A stretch of 64,000 bases of DNA from Tetrahymena elliotti 4EA (GCA_000231825.2 AFXF02001845.1:1-64000); one strand, 5' to 3'. Positions 23,145 through 36,864 are shown, counted from the stretch's first letter. Numbers and translations are program-made. Notes: generated by a model not told the origin, from the letters alone.

Positions 23145-24810
23145 GTTAGTAAAAAACTCAAAATTTTTATTAATAAAATAATGAATTAAACATATGAAAT
23201 CAGAAGTAGTTTATTTTTCAACAAACACTTTTTCAAGAATATTAATTTTCCAAAGAATAATAAAAATGAAATTCACTTAAAAATTTAAAATTATTTTAAG
23301 TAAAATTATAAAAAATTAATATACTAATTAAATGCGCTTTAAAAAAATAATAAGAGATTATAAGAAACTATGTACTGTATAATTAACTTAAATAAATTTA
23401 TATAAAAAAAATATTACTATTCAGATAAGTGGGAAAATAGATTGATTTATTTATTTTCTAATTAGCAAGTAAATTATTTATAAAAATATCTTTGATGTTA
23501 ATTAAATTAATTTTGTGTGTTAATCAAATTTTTGATTTAAATTTCATAAATAATTTGTATTTTTGCTTTAGCTTTTTAGAGATAGGAAAAAGAAGTTTTT
23601 AATTTTTAAAGGAAAAAAATTTATAAACAAATGATTTCAAAAAGAATTAATAATAAGAAAACAAGTAAATAAATGAGAAATCCACAAATATTTCAAAAAT
23701 AGTTTTTAATACAAAGCTGATTAATGTATTTTCATCAATCAGAAAAGAAATGGAATACCAAGATTAAAAAACTACCATTAGATAGTTACTCCGGCATAAA
23801 TGAATAATCTTTCATTTATATTATTTAATCTTGCTATTTCATTTCTCCATCATAATATCCATATCCCCTCATTTATTAATATATTTTACAAACTTGCGCT
23901 CATCTCTTTTGTAGGAAAGTTAATCTCTAACTAACTTACAAGAGAGAATGATCAAGTATTGTACGTCTTTCAAAAGTTAGGTCTCTTTCCAATAAAAATA
24001 AATTTATTAAATTTAAAATTAGATAAAAACATAGATTAGACTTTCTTGAGCTTGATGATGATTCTTATAATGAAAAATAATTAATTTAGTAAATTAAAAA
24101 TCAAATAAATTAAATTAAATAAATAAAATTAAAACAAATTAAAAATCAAAAATTAAGAAATTAAGAAATATGAAAAAATAAAAAAGTAAAAGTGAAAAAA
24201 CAATAAAACAAAAAGAAATAAAAATATAAATTTAAGAAAAATCATATTTAATTTTATTTGATTTACAATAAAATAGTAATTTATTATTTTTAATATTTCA
24301 TATTTTTCAACCATAACCATATTTTAAATATCCTTTTTATAGATAAAAATTGATTAACAAACAAAAATGTTACTCTTTAATCAAAATATCTAATAATTTT
24401 TTAATTTTTTGCTTTTTTCTCAAAAAGTGTAGACTTCTAAATTATTTTAAGATATTGTATTTTTATAAATTATTTGCTTTAATTATTTAATTTGTTAATT
24501 TTTTGTTCTTTTATACTTTTATAATTTTAAAAAGTGAATTTAAAAACATATTAGTAATACATATCAGATTTATTAATTTTTTGCTTTTTATAATTGATTA
24601 AAAAATTGAAAATAAACATATTTTTAATAAATCAATGTACGTAAATAATTGAAATTATCTACTTTCTTATTTTTTACTGAATTCGATTAATAAAAAAAAG
24701 AATATCGAATATTATCTTTGGTTTTTGTTAATTTATGAACATAATTACAAGTATTTATAAAAAAATACACAAATATTAAAATATAAAAAATATTAAAATA
24801 AATTTGTCTC
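23145..24810. other. long AT-rich intergenic region
   Basis: About 1.7 kb without a convincing gene. A low-complexity A-rich stretch with AAAT/AATAAA-type words runs from about 24070 to 24240. A slightly less AT-rich patch at 23780-23990 shows no readable frame or RNA fold that I can support. Confidence 0.4.
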
Positions 24811-26406
24811 TCAGTTCTTCAGAACTGGGCATTCAGATTCAATGGATAAAACTTATTCTAAAGTGTAACTTTAAGTTTTTTTTGCTGTTTCGCTAATTTT
24901 GACAGCTTCAAAAATAGTTCCTATCACAAATTGATCATTAATAAAAGAAGAGTGATTACATTTTTCAACGTTTTACCCAATGTTGTATTCACAAGTTACT
25001 CCATGATAGGAATTTTTAGTGTAGATCTTTTCTCCACTGGCAGAAGTACTATCATAAAAAGGTTAATCGTTGGATTGCTTAGAGCAGTATTCAATCAATT
25101 TGATAGGCTTACTATTGGAAGATTAGTGATCAATTGAAAGCCCATTTAAATGTAGGTGTAATAGCTGAGTAAGTAGGGACTGTACCATCACCGATAATAA
25201 AATTTTAAGACTCAGGGAAATAAAAATCTCTTTTTCTAGAAGGACTTTCTTTAGGATTTTGATGATAATCTAAAGTAAGAGTAGTTTCAAGAATGCCACC
25301 AAAAACAACTGCAGTAGGGACACCAGGGTTTTTAAGTTTGTTAAGACCTTAAGCTTTAAGAGATTTATTAAACAAGCTAATATAATCAGAAGCACCATCT
25401 AGAGTAAAATCATTCAAGATGGCTATCAAGTCACCATCATTAGATTTAAAAGAGCGATTTTGAATGGATAATACGTTTTGTTCAAAAAGATTGATCAAAC
25501 CAGACTTGCAAGTATTATCAGATCTAGAAAATAACTAATTAGAGTTAAAGCACTCGTTTTATCTTTCAGGGAAAAGGTTTTTGAAAGGAACAGAAGTGAA
25601 TTTAGAAGGATCCTTTTCATATTCTATTCTAGAAATAAGTTCTTTCAAGCAAGGCTCTTCCTTAAATTGATAGAATGTGTTTTTAGATAAGATATCATAA
25701 GTACTTGAAGGACTATAGGTAAAATTAGTTTATGAGTAGAAGTTAATACCTACTTATAAGCCAAGGATATTTCAGATGTAAGAAGGATCTGCTCATAATT
25801 AAGGCTTATTAAGTCACCAAAGCACTTAGAATCTTTTAATTATAAAAGCTTGGTTTTTGACAAAATACTTCCAACCCACAATCTATACTCTGTGTCTGGT
25901 CTCTTGCCAAATATATTAAAACTTGAACAAGTGTTTTCCAACCACAATTAGCAAAAATTGATGGGTTTTCTCTTTGTAAAACATCACAATCAATTTAGAC
26001 TTAAAGAGAAGTACCAAGAAGACCAGGCATAATAGTCAAAAGAGCACAAATACCTAATTGATAAAATAAAATAAAGTGAATAAATTTACAATTTAAAAAT
26101 TAAAAATAAAAATATTTCAGGCATTCTAAATGTTTTGAAATATTTGGATAAAAAAATTACCTATTTTGAATTCTTCTAATTATTATTAAGCATTTAAATC
26201 ATTTGGGTTTTTTCCATTAATACAGAAGAATCTGTTTTCTTAAATGAATTATTTTATGTTATCTTTGAATTCAAGGTCTTTGAATTTTTGGAGAAAATTT
26301 TATTTGAATTCTTCAAGATCGGGATCTCTGTTATCTATGAATACATGAGTGAGTAAAACAGTAATAGTAAGAAAGCCTACACTACCTTCAATATATTATT
26401 AACCAT
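24811..26406 (-). pseudogene. degraded LCAT-type phospholipase/acyltransferase gene
   Basis: Pieces of a lecithin:cholesterol acyltransferase-like protein can be read in order on the minus strand: IMPGLLGTSLQVQIDCDVLQ, KRPDTEYRLWVGSILS, SSTYDILSKNTFYQF, and the acid-residue region FIIGDGTVPTYSAITPTF. A spliceable intron at about 26054-26160 and a possible short one near 25700-25750 are still present. The frame shifts near 25930 (after the NCGW segment) and again near 25133 (a TGA after TPTFKWAFN, with coding character resuming one base out of frame). An N-terminal signal-like segment near 26345-26406 is also out of frame with what follows. The lipase GHSxG serine segment, expected between the EYRLW and STYD blocks, is absent, which suggests an internal deletion. 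Sequencing errors could explain single shifts, but not the missing catalytic region. Confidence 0.65.
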
Positions 26407-27447
26407 TCTAATGAATGTTGACTTTGTTTAGATTTTTAATTAAAAACGTTAATTATATTTTCCAACTTAGCTATCAACTATGATTTAATTAATAGTTATT
26501 ACAATTTAATAAATTCTTCAAAAATTTGATTGATCATAAACACCTTCAATTAATTGGTAATGTAATATTAACAAAATTTTATTTATATCCTTTTGTAAAT
26601 AAATTTGTCTATTAGCATCATAAATAATTACACTTTAAAAAATTCTTCAAAAATTTTATTGGTCATAGACACCTTAAATTATTATGTAATATAACTAAAA
26701 TTTTACACATATCCTTTGTCAATAAATGTATCTCAATCCTCTTTTATTTTTCAGCAAATATATACTTTTAAATTTGTTGCTTCATTTTTCACTATTTTAA
26801 CATAAAAATATTTTATTCTTTTGAAAACTAACTTTTCTTGCATTTAAACCAAAATATCTTTTATGTTTTTACACATAAAAATAACAATTTTAATATTTTA
26901 AATTACAAATTTATATTTTTACTCAGTAAAGATGCTTAATTGGATTAATATTGATATTATAGATATATAGTGTCACTTTGTTTCTTTTTTTTTTATTGTC
27001 TCTAGAAATTATTTTGTAATATATTACTTAATTAAAAGTAAAAAAGAAGTAGATTTAATATTTCTATTGTTTTTGTTTACTTTTAACAAGATGCAAATTA
27101 TTAAGTTTATTATTGATAAATTATTAATTTTGTTTTCATTTCAAAATCAAGGAATATTAATTTACTTTTAACAATAATGTATGTATTTTTATTAAAAAGA
27201 ATATTTTTAAATCATTTCATTTTAAGACTCATAAATAAAATAAAAAGCCTAGAGAATATGATAGAATAAATAAACATTTTGTTTTATTTATTACATTCTT
27301 CTCCAAAAAGTTATTTTTAGAAATTTTGATTAATAATAAATTCATAATTAGCAAACATTTTGAAACAATTGAATTCTAAAACACTATTTAAAGTGAAATA
27401 AAAAGTAAAACTAAATAAAGATACATTTAACAGAAATTTAATAATTT
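26407..27447. other. intergenic with a short direct repeat
   Basis: About 1 kb of non-coding AT-rich DNA. It contains the two-copy direct repeat listed separately and nothing else recognisable. Confidence 0.4.
26495..26745. repeat. two-copy direct repeat, period about 128 bases
   Basis: Two imperfect copies begin near 26495 and 26623. Both share, in order, a TTACAATTTAA/TTACACTTTAA block, AAATTCTTCAAAAATTT, a variant of TTGATCATAAACACCTT, and an ATATCCTTT block. The role is unknown. Confidence 0.6.
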
Positions 27448-29354
27448 TCATAAGATTTGTTTAAATTTTTCTAATTTGCTTTTAGCACTCAAAGATCTAG
27501 ATTTACTACGGACTAATTCCTCTGGGCTGCTGGATCGAAAATTGTCTTTCTATAACTACCTTCCTCTTTCTAAGTAACTGAAATCTTCTATTGTTCTTAA
27601 TTTAAGTAGTTTACAAAATTAATTGCATTTATGTTTATTCAAAAATAAAACTATTCCTAAGTCACCTAAATTTGAGAGTATTTAGGTATTTATTTTGATA
27701 CCATCTATATTTATAAAGTTATTATTTATCATTTAATTTTTTATCTAAATTTCTTTTGAATTTTAAAATTTGTCTATAAGGTTTTAAGAATGAATGGAAA
27801 TGTCATTCAGTATACTTCCAAATCCCTGGATATCCGATAAAATGAAATTACCCTCAGAATATTCTAATGAATAGTGTAAAAAACTTTAATATATTTCTGA
27901 TTTTGTATCATTTGTATTAACTATTGTTGTTGCATCGTTATTAATAAATTTTAAAAATCCATATTTTGCAGTTTCCATCAAAAAAAATAGATCTGTACCC
28001 TTTTCTTAAACTATGAATAAGTCATCGATATGTAGTTTTATATCTTTTTTTTTTTATTTATCAGGAATGCATGCTTTCAACTTTTTTACAAAGTATCTTT
28101 AATTTTTTTTGCAACAAGTTAAACAATATTTTCTATTACAAGACTGTCAACTTCTAATACATCCTAAATTTTAAATTTTTTTAACACATAATAAGTTCCT
28201 CCACCATTGTCCTATGCCAAATAACATTCTTTGAAAGAACCTTAGCCAATTATATCTTCTGATACCTACAATTCAATTTCATGTTTAGATATGATATCAA
28301 TTTTATTAGGATTTAAAGCATTTAGTTTTAATTCATATTTAATAAAATTTTTATCATCTGACATTTTGATATCATCTATATTTTCTATATCACTCTCTTA
28401 TATAGCTTATAAATCTTCTTTTTTTATTAAATTAGTGATATCTCCTAAATTTTATTCATTTTTTGCTAATATTAATTTTATATATTCTTTTTATTTTTTT
28501 TTTAAATTTATAGAATATTCAAGCTACTTTGTTTTTTCAAATTTTGATGTAAATTAAAAGAATTAACTGAAAATTTCAATTGATTTTGAACTTGAGAAAT
28601 TTTACTAAATACTTGAGGAGAATATTTATTTATTAAAATACTATTATTAGAGTATTCTGTTATTGATTATAAATTCTTCTTAAAAATATTTAACCATAAT
28701 ATTAGTAGAGTCATTTATTTTATAAAAATAAATATCAATTTTAAGCTAAGATATTTGCTTTAAGTATTCTTTTATTTCTTCTATGCTATCATTTGGGTAA
28801 TCATCTGTATATATTTATGAGTGAAATGATATACCATGGCATGGAGAATCTGCAATCCAGATTAGAATATTTAAATCCTTAATATTCCATGAAAGCTTTG
28901 TTACTGCCTAAAATCCGGCTTTTACATCTTCACAATCATCACCTCCTCCTTCAAAAATTAATTATTCCAAAAATTGCTTAAATGAGTCCTAACTTTCATT
29001 AAAATCAAATTTTTCAATTGGATATTTATCTTTTCTATCTCTATAGGCAACCACGCTTAACTTTATTTTTAGGTTTTTAGAAACATTTTTTTTTATGCCT
29101 AAACAGATTTGATCAATCTTTTATTTAACAGTCTCAACATAACGACTCATAGATCCAGTAGCATCAACTAGAAAACAGAGGGAAATATTTTCAAATTCAA
29201 CATTAGTAAATTCCTGTAATTCTTTCTAAAGTAGGTAAATTTCTTAAATTGCTCTTAAAGAACTATTTTACTTTAAGAAGATTCCAGGAATGCTCTTATG
29301 AATATTTGAAATTTGCTCCATATTTTAAAAAATATTTTCTTTTTTCTCAATCAT
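27448..29354 (-). CDS. vWFA-alpha-kinase (VwkA-like), with apparent frameshift
   Basis: The frame from 29354 encodes a von Willebrand factor A domain with the metal site FLVDATGSMSRYVE and downstream WIADSPCHG. An acidic linker follows, then an atypical alpha-kinase domain: IGQGSFKECYLAQD and YYVLKKFK, then METAKYGFLKFINN, then FILSDIQGFGSILND and a C-lobe CNQFC. This order matches VwkA-type alpha-kinases, atypical protein kinases first known from Dictyostelium. The two halves of the kinase are in different frames. The break lies at an eight-T run at 28103-28110. One extra base there gives a continuous 635-aa protein, and the measured length (1907) is exactly one base short of a multiple of three. 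It is either a one-base sequence error or a recent inactivation. No introns were seen. A second start at 29321 is possible. Confidence 0.82.
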
Positions 29355-29875
29355 TGATTCAGATGTTAATCAAATTAATTTTTTTTCTTATTATTAATTA
29401 TTTTTTTTTATCAGATCTGTAATATTTCGTAAAACAAAAAATAAAAGTATTTTTTTAATTGATTTATATATATAATTTTTTAAAATAAAAAATAAAAGTG
29501 TTTTTTTAATAATATCTCAAATCTGTTCTAAAACACTAGTATCACATATCTATTTAGCAATGACTCATTAAAAAAATGTAAAATCCTTCAAAAAATATTT
29601 TTGTTATTTAAATCTTAAAAATAAAAACTAGTACACACACAATACAAAAGTTATTCACTAAAAACAGTAAAAAGGAAAACTAAATTTTTAAATAATTAAG
29701 CTTTAAAAAACCTGTTAATTATTGATACATACAAGAGAAAAATATTTATATTGTTGCTTTTAATATAATACAAGGATGTGAATTATCATGAGAATATTTT
29801 ATTTTTATTGATCCCATATAAAAATGTATAATATCCTTAATTTTTATTTGATAATTTATCAGTTTTATTTTAATT
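29355..29875. other. intergenic between two minus-strand genes
   Basis: About 520 bases of AT-rich DNA, presumably a terminator for the upstream gene and the promoter of the vWFA-kinase gene. No motif was found. Confidence 0.4.
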
Positions 29876-32800
29876 TCAGTAATAAAAGGTGTTTGGATAT
29901 GCTGTGTGTAAGGCTTTAATAAAATCTTAATCTGTATTGTAAACGCAAACATTATCGCACAAATCCAAGATCAATTTTTCATATTTATCTTTTCTTTCTA
30001 AAAGACTTTGAGAAAATTTTAAGATCCTATCATCAGATTCAATCTTGTTATTTCTATAATTAAAAAAGTTATAATATCAAATAAAAACTTTATTTTGTTA
30101 TGCAATAATGTCTTTTGAGGTAAAAAATATCTTAACAATTTTTGAAAATCTTTTTTATCAATTGTTTTGCTTATTCATTAAGATAAAATAATTTTTTCTA
30201 TTGATCAAAAATTGTTGAAATAAATATCAAATCTTTATTATTTAAATTTCGGATAATATAAATTACTTCAATATCATCCTAACTTTAGAGAGTGAGTTAC
30301 AATATTATAAGATGCTTGATAAGTAAATAAGTCCATCACTATTAATCTAGTTATTTCTTATCCAAAATTAATTATTTCTTTTTAAAAAAATTAGTAATAA
30401 ATTTTACGATAAATTGATATCTATGAAAGATAAGTCATGTTGAATTCTGAATATCGATAAAATATGTTTGATTCCTAGATTTCCTAAGTAATTGTTGGAG
30501 AAATTAAATGTAATTGATTTTAGAGAAGTAATATTTTCTAAAGCATAATATAACTCATAAATATCATAATGAATAAGATAATTTTATGAGAATTCCAAGT
30601 TCAAAATGTATAGTTGATTCATCATTTTGAGAGAGTTCTTAAGATAAGAGGTGAATAAATTTTATTTCTTAGAATATTCAAATATCAAACTGCTCTGCTC
30701 ATCCTTCTTCAATTTAGATTCTTAAATATAATTTAAAAGCCTTGTATTTTCTTTTTCTAATTACTATTTTTATTCAACAAGTAGATTTAATTATTAATTT
30801 AAGGCCTCCTCTTTCTCATTTACAAATGATATTGCTCTTTTTTGTTTTCTTGGTGAAGTGTACTCTAAAATTTTATTTTTTAGTTACATTTTTTATTGCA
30901 CAATAGACTTTCTCTAAGAATTATTTTCTTTCTTTTAATTATAAGCTTCATTAAGTTATAATTCATTTTGTTCTTACCTTAAACTAATAATTTTTTCTTC
31001 ATCATTAATAATCTATTCTTTTTAAAGTATTTCTTTTTTCTATTAAGATAACTCGTCTTTAATCTATTGAGCAATAGTCAATGATTTCTCATTTATTTAA
31101 TCTATTTCATATTAATTCATAACAATTCTTTCTTCAAATTATTATATTTGATCAGATAAAATTCTTATTGCTAATTTTATTTCATCTTTTTATTTCTCAA
31201 GATCTTCAACTTCATAAGTACGATCTTTGGTATTTGAAGAACTAGCTGAACTAATAACCCTTTGAATATTAAATATATTTGCAATAAAATATAGAAATAA
31301 AAAAATAAATTGAAAAGTTTATCAAAAAAGTATTTTTACTTATTCATTTTTAGAACTAGTTTATTCATTCTATAAAGCTTTTTTATTCCACTAAATATAA
31401 AGCTAGCACCTTCTTTTTCTAAAATATTATCAGAAAGATCCACATTTATGTAGGTTAGATTCTACATTTTAAATAAAGTTAAACAGATAAATCTAGAAGA
31501 TAATGTTCCTAATTGACAATTTCTAAATAAAGTTTAATTTAATTAAAATATTAAAAGAAATATTTTAAAATACTTTAAAATCAAACTGAAAGCCTAAAAT
31601 TAATTATACTCTGGTATCCTTTTGTATAATTAACTACAAAAAATAGCTTAGCTCCAAGAAATATCTTAGCCATTCTAAATAATTGACTTATCTATCTCTT
31701 CTTCTTAATCTTCTTTTTAAAAAGATAAATGAAAAGCAGATATATCTAATAAACTTTAGAACCCACTATTTTTATTTCTCCTTAAATCATCCTCATTTTA
31801 TTTGTCTGTATTTAGAAGGCAATCTCTATTTTATTTTAACAAAATTTAATATTTGAAAGTTAAATTTACTAATGATAAAACTTGTAAATTAAAAGCTTGA
31901 CTTTAAATATAAATAATAATTTTTTACGAATAGTTCAAATGCAACTCTTTTAACCTAGAGAACTAAGAAAAAGCCTATTAAATATAGTTTAATCCATGAA
32001 CTCTAACTTTATTATTTCTATTATTATTAATAATATTTAAATAAAATCTAAAAAAATCAAATTATATCATACTCAAGTGATAAAAGTAGTTCTCTTAAAG
32101 ATGTTAACTATTAAAGTCCATAAGAAATGTATTTACATCCTTCCTAGTCTATTTTATTACAGCTTTTTGATATTTAAATTTGATTGCAATTATTGCTAAC
32201 AAATTTTAATTTACTCAAGATAAAGATTCAGCTTTTGCAATAATTAGAAGACTGAAAGACAGCTAGAAAGTGATAGCATAACATCATTACTTAAAAAATT
32301 TTTACTAAAAAATAATTAGTCTTAGCAAGATTGAAAATAAAACTTACGATATATCTAAATTTAACTCTTAAAGATTCACATGTTTTTGCATTTAGTAAAA
32401 TATTTAAAAAGCTCCTTAGTTACTAACCTTTTGGTTTCTTAAAAAAATATAAAAAGAGTAAAATTTAAAAAAGTCTATTTTACTGAAGCTGTAAATCACA
32501 GATCTCAATAGAATTACAAACCTAAATTGACTAGGATAGTGCGTTACACCCAATTTGGCCAAGCTTTTTGTATTCGGATCTAAATTAATAACAAAATTTT
32601 AATATTTAAAAGTTTGGAAGAAATAAAATAGGATTTACAAATCAAAATTAATAGAAACATTTTTTGTATCATGTCTGATTATTCTTTCTAATTATCCCCA
32701 TTTCCAATATGATTTATCATCTCTATTTCAATAATAAAAAAAATATATTTATCCTTTGATAACTTGAAAATTTACTCTATGAGAACTTGAGCATATTAGA

Positions 32801-35767
32801 TACATTTTTTTTCATGAATAACTCTATAAACTTAGCTGAAGTAGTAATCAAGAAGGCTTTTTTTATTTAATTTAGAAAGAAAATAAATTTTATTTTACTT
32901 TTTGAAATAAAGTTTACTTTGCAAGTATTTCAATCTTTTTTGTATTCAAATTTTCAACGAATTTTACAATTTCTAACTAGATTGAATCATCAAGACTTGA
33001 AATTTCATTTAGATAAATAGATATTTTCCTTAAATTTTGTTTAGAAAGCTTCTAAATTATTTTGAAGTCACTGAAAATTTATTCATCAATCAAAGATTTT
33101 TTATAAAATAAATCTTTGTCTCTTTTAAAATATTGAATATTATTTTAAATTATTGAAGAAAGTTTAAATTACGTAATAACAAACACCCTAAATAATTTAA
33201 TAGATGAATCATCTTCAACTAAACTCTACAGTAATCTTTTATAACTTCTTTTTCTAATTTTATTTCCTCTTAAAAAGAAAATATCTTGCATAAATACAAT
33301 TTTTTAAATCTAATTTTACATTAAATTTAAAAACACATCTTCAAGGAAGGTGCAATCAGTAAAAGCAGTCTAAATAGAGTTAACTATATAATTCTCTTAT
33401 ATAAACTGATGCCTTTTTTTAATATTCATAAATTAATTTTAAACTATTTTAGATTTTTGATTTAATCTTTTATACTAATAAATAAATAGCTTGTTTTTTG
33501 GATTTTTTTAAATTTAAGATCTAGATTTGATCAAATTTTGTATTGAAATAATTTTCAATCATAACCTAAAATCAATTTAATAAATATTTTTAAGAAGTTG
33601 AAATTACTAAAAGTCAACATGGAGATGAGTTAGATTCTTAAGTTTTAGGAAAGCTTTTTCTAAAGAACTAACTAAAATTGGGAGATAATATCTTTAATCT
33701 GGAGGTTTAAAGGATATCTTTTGAATGTTAAAGCTACCAATAGGGTTTAAGTCTATAAGTCTATCTAGTTAAATATTGGAATCTATAACAATATATGGAG
33801 GAATAGGGAATCTAGAATCAATGTAAATTTAATTTTTAGATTTTAGTTTACTTAATTCAGTTTCTATAAAGTAGTAAGAGTAGTAATTATTATAAAATAT
33901 ATCATTTAAACCTATAAATGAATTTATAAAGATATTAAATATTCCAAACAAGAGATGAGCTAAAGCAATACCACTTTAATTGTCTAGGATAGATGTATTA
34001 ACTATGTTAAGTCCTAGATTGGGGAGAGTAGAAAAAATGTTAATGATAAAATTGCCCATGATTAAGTATTTAAATAGAAGCTTATTGCTTAATAGCCTTT
34101 TATAATCAAATGATAAATTTGCACTTAAATGTAAATCATGACTTTACTGATTATTCTACTAAGATTAATTGCTGTTATAAACAGATTTTTTTTAGAAAGA
34201 AACCTCTACTGGTACTTGCAACAAATTTTATTTTTAAAATTATTTTTATACAGAAGTGGATACATTAAGAGAAGGCAATTATGCTGTTTTTTATTATTCA
34301 TCTTGCTATGATTTATTTTATTCTAAATAAATACTATCTTTCAGATTCCCTTAATTTTATTATTGAGCTACAACAAGGCTTTCATTTTATAACTTTTTGG
34401 TTCCAAATTTACTGCTTTAGTTGATTTCTTTATGGCTCATTACTACTTCATCTAAAAATTCTCCAAAAAGATTAATTTTTTTATTTATTTTCTATGAAGA
34501 ATTTTCTAATCCGCTTTTTTCGAGGTCAACATAAATTTTTTACTAATCTATATTTCCACTATCATCAAATTATTTATTTTCGTTATTATTATATTGATAA
34601 GATTAGATTGTATATAAAACCTTTTATTCTTTTATTTCATTTTAACGAAGATCAATAAGTATCTTTTTTTCTAACTTGAGAATTTCCTTCCTTTTTTATT
34701 ACTCTTCCAGCTTATTTTACTGATCAATAATTGCTTGTGAAATAATAGAATTTTGCTTAGACTCTTTCATACTTTAAGGAACATAATTCTAATTAACAAC
34801 TTGATAGTCACTTATATTTAGTTAAGAATTATCTAGTTAATTATTCTTATGAATGACAGATAAATCTATTATTGATTTTTATCTCCCTTATTGATATGAT
34901 ACTGATTAATCTTATAAAGATTTATTTATTGATAGATTTGACTCATCATTTTATTCTTTGATTATATTATTCTTATCTTAAGAAACATCCTTTCTTATAC
35001 TCAGAGAAGCCGCGTTCTACAATATAGAGTTTGTTTTATTAATATTTATTTATGAAAACTTTGATTTATTTATTATTGAGGTTTCATAATTTTGTTTTAG
35101 TATTTTTCTAATTTTTTCATTAGCTTATCTCTAAAGCTCTTGCTTCTTTTTAAGTTCTATTTCTTTTTATTCTTATTCCTTAAGTTACAGCAAATTTTCT
35201 TATTAAACTACCTCTGATTATTTACCACCGAGCCTCATTTTTATATTATCTAATTCTTCATTATATAGATTATCTATATTTTCTTAATACATTTTTTAGT
35301 TTACTTCATTTATGAATTACCTAAAATTAAATAATGAATATATTTTTATAATAAAATCAATTTTACTCTGTCATATAAGCTTAGTAATTCTTAAATGTTT
35401 GCTTTAATATTACAAAACCGAATACTCTAAAATACATCAAAATAGTGAAGTATGCGCTTTTTGGTACTGATAATAAAAACTATTTCATGAATGCTAAAAA
35501 GTATTTGATTTAAAAATTAATTTCTGTTTATCCAGCCTTAAAGTCTCTAATAGGAAAATATTATTTCTAGCATTTTGCAATCAATATTGCCCAGCATACT
35601 AGTAAAATAATTAAAGGTAGAATAAAAAAGATAGCATTTAAAGTTAGAATAGAATGATGCTAAAAGTTTTCCAAGGACATATAAACTATTTAAACAACTA
35701 AATCTCCAAATCCTAAAAGAAAAATCAAAGAAAGCTTTAAAACTTGAAAGATAAAGTCAATAGTCAT
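29876..35767 (-). CDS. large membrane protein with leucine-rich-repeat-like and coiled-coil regions
   Basis: I do not recognise this gene as a whole. From the start at 35767 it encodes about three hydrophobic segments (for example ILTLNAIFFILPLIILLVCW), a short intron at about 35300-35345, then a long polar, Gln-rich region with coiled-coil stretches (residues like EQEQKEIELKKKQELQRQ). Two more hydrophobic segments follow near 33950-34070. After this come LRR-like lines (KLKNLTHLHVDF, NLTYINVDLSDN), a coiled coil near 30700-31250, and a final LRR-like part ending ALHTAYPNTFYY and TGA at 29876. Exons between about 31300 and 33500 are short and some joins are uncertain. It may be two genes, with a break near 32850. 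LRRs bind proteins; a membrane scaffold or receptor is the best guess. Confidence 0.5.
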
Positions 35768-36864
35768 AGTCTCTCTTTAAAAAAGTAATAATTATTTTTA
35801 ATTTCAAAATAATTAACAGAAAATTTTTAATTGTTTAATTAAAACAAATTCATGGATACAAATTATCCAATAATTTCAAAAATCTTTGAACTTAAAGTTT
35901 TTATCAAACAAAATCATCTTTGTTTGAATTTATTTTATCTTTTTAAAATACTTTCCAAATTAAATTTACCAAATGAATAGAATGATTCATATTAATTTAT
36001 TTAGTTTCATAGGTATTTTTTACTTATTTTTAAAATTTGTATCAGTTTTACTTGTTTCTTATGAAAAATTTGTAAATCTATTTTCTAAAAATTATACTCA
36101 TAAACTAATTAAAATATTTAAAGTTTTTGAAGCTATTTCTCTTTGAATTTATTTAATCAAAATGACAAAAGAGTGTAGAAGACTTTCTACTCATATCAAT
36201 AAATAAACAAGTCAGTCTTCTTTTGAATTGTTAGAACTTTTTAAAATCATCTAAAAAGATCTATCACCTTAAATTTAAATCATCAAAGAATGAACTTTAT
36301 TCATTCTCAACTAAATTAAAAAAAATAAACTTAAAATCTACATTAAAATTAATTGGATTGAATAAACAATAGGATGAAGCTAACTAATTCTTTCATCTCA
36401 CCAAATTGCTTCCAATCTAACATTTATTTATTTCAAATATTAAGTTTATTTTACAAATTTAATTTTCTTTAAAATTTGTATAATTTATTTTAAAATAATC
36501 ATTTCAAATGTTTTAGGGATTAGATATCTATCATAAATTTATTATTCCTCCATAAATTAAGATATTTATACAATAAATAAGATATGGATATTATTGTTAA
36601 TTTTGTTAATTTTTAAAAAATAAATTAAAATTTCTTAGACTAGACTTGATTATTTATCAATTTTTATTAACATTGAATTTTACAAAAATAGTTGATAATA
36701 ACTTTCATTTTTCAAAAATAACTTTTAAAAATTTTAAGAGTTTCCATAATTTAACTCAGCTTATAATTTTAAAAAATAAACATAAAAAATACATTAAAAT
36801 TAGTTAGATTTGATGTTTTATTAATTAGCAATAAGATTAAGTATTATTTATTTAATTATAAATT
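35768..36864. other. intergenic, no feature seen
   Basis: About 1.1 kb of AT-rich DNA between two minus-strand genes, with several T and A runs and no coding frame. Confidence 0.4.

Noticed and set aside
24931..25137. Plus-strand open frame of 68 codons
   Set aside because: It lies opposite the conserved GDGTVP-to-C-terminus part of the LCAT-like copy, which has clear family motifs on the minus strand.
25700..25800. A frameshift and in-frame TGA in the LCAT-like copy near 25772
   Set aside because: A 41-base GT...AG intron near 25700-25750 joins LNYEQILLTSEISLAY to SSTYDILSK in frame, so no lesion is needed there.
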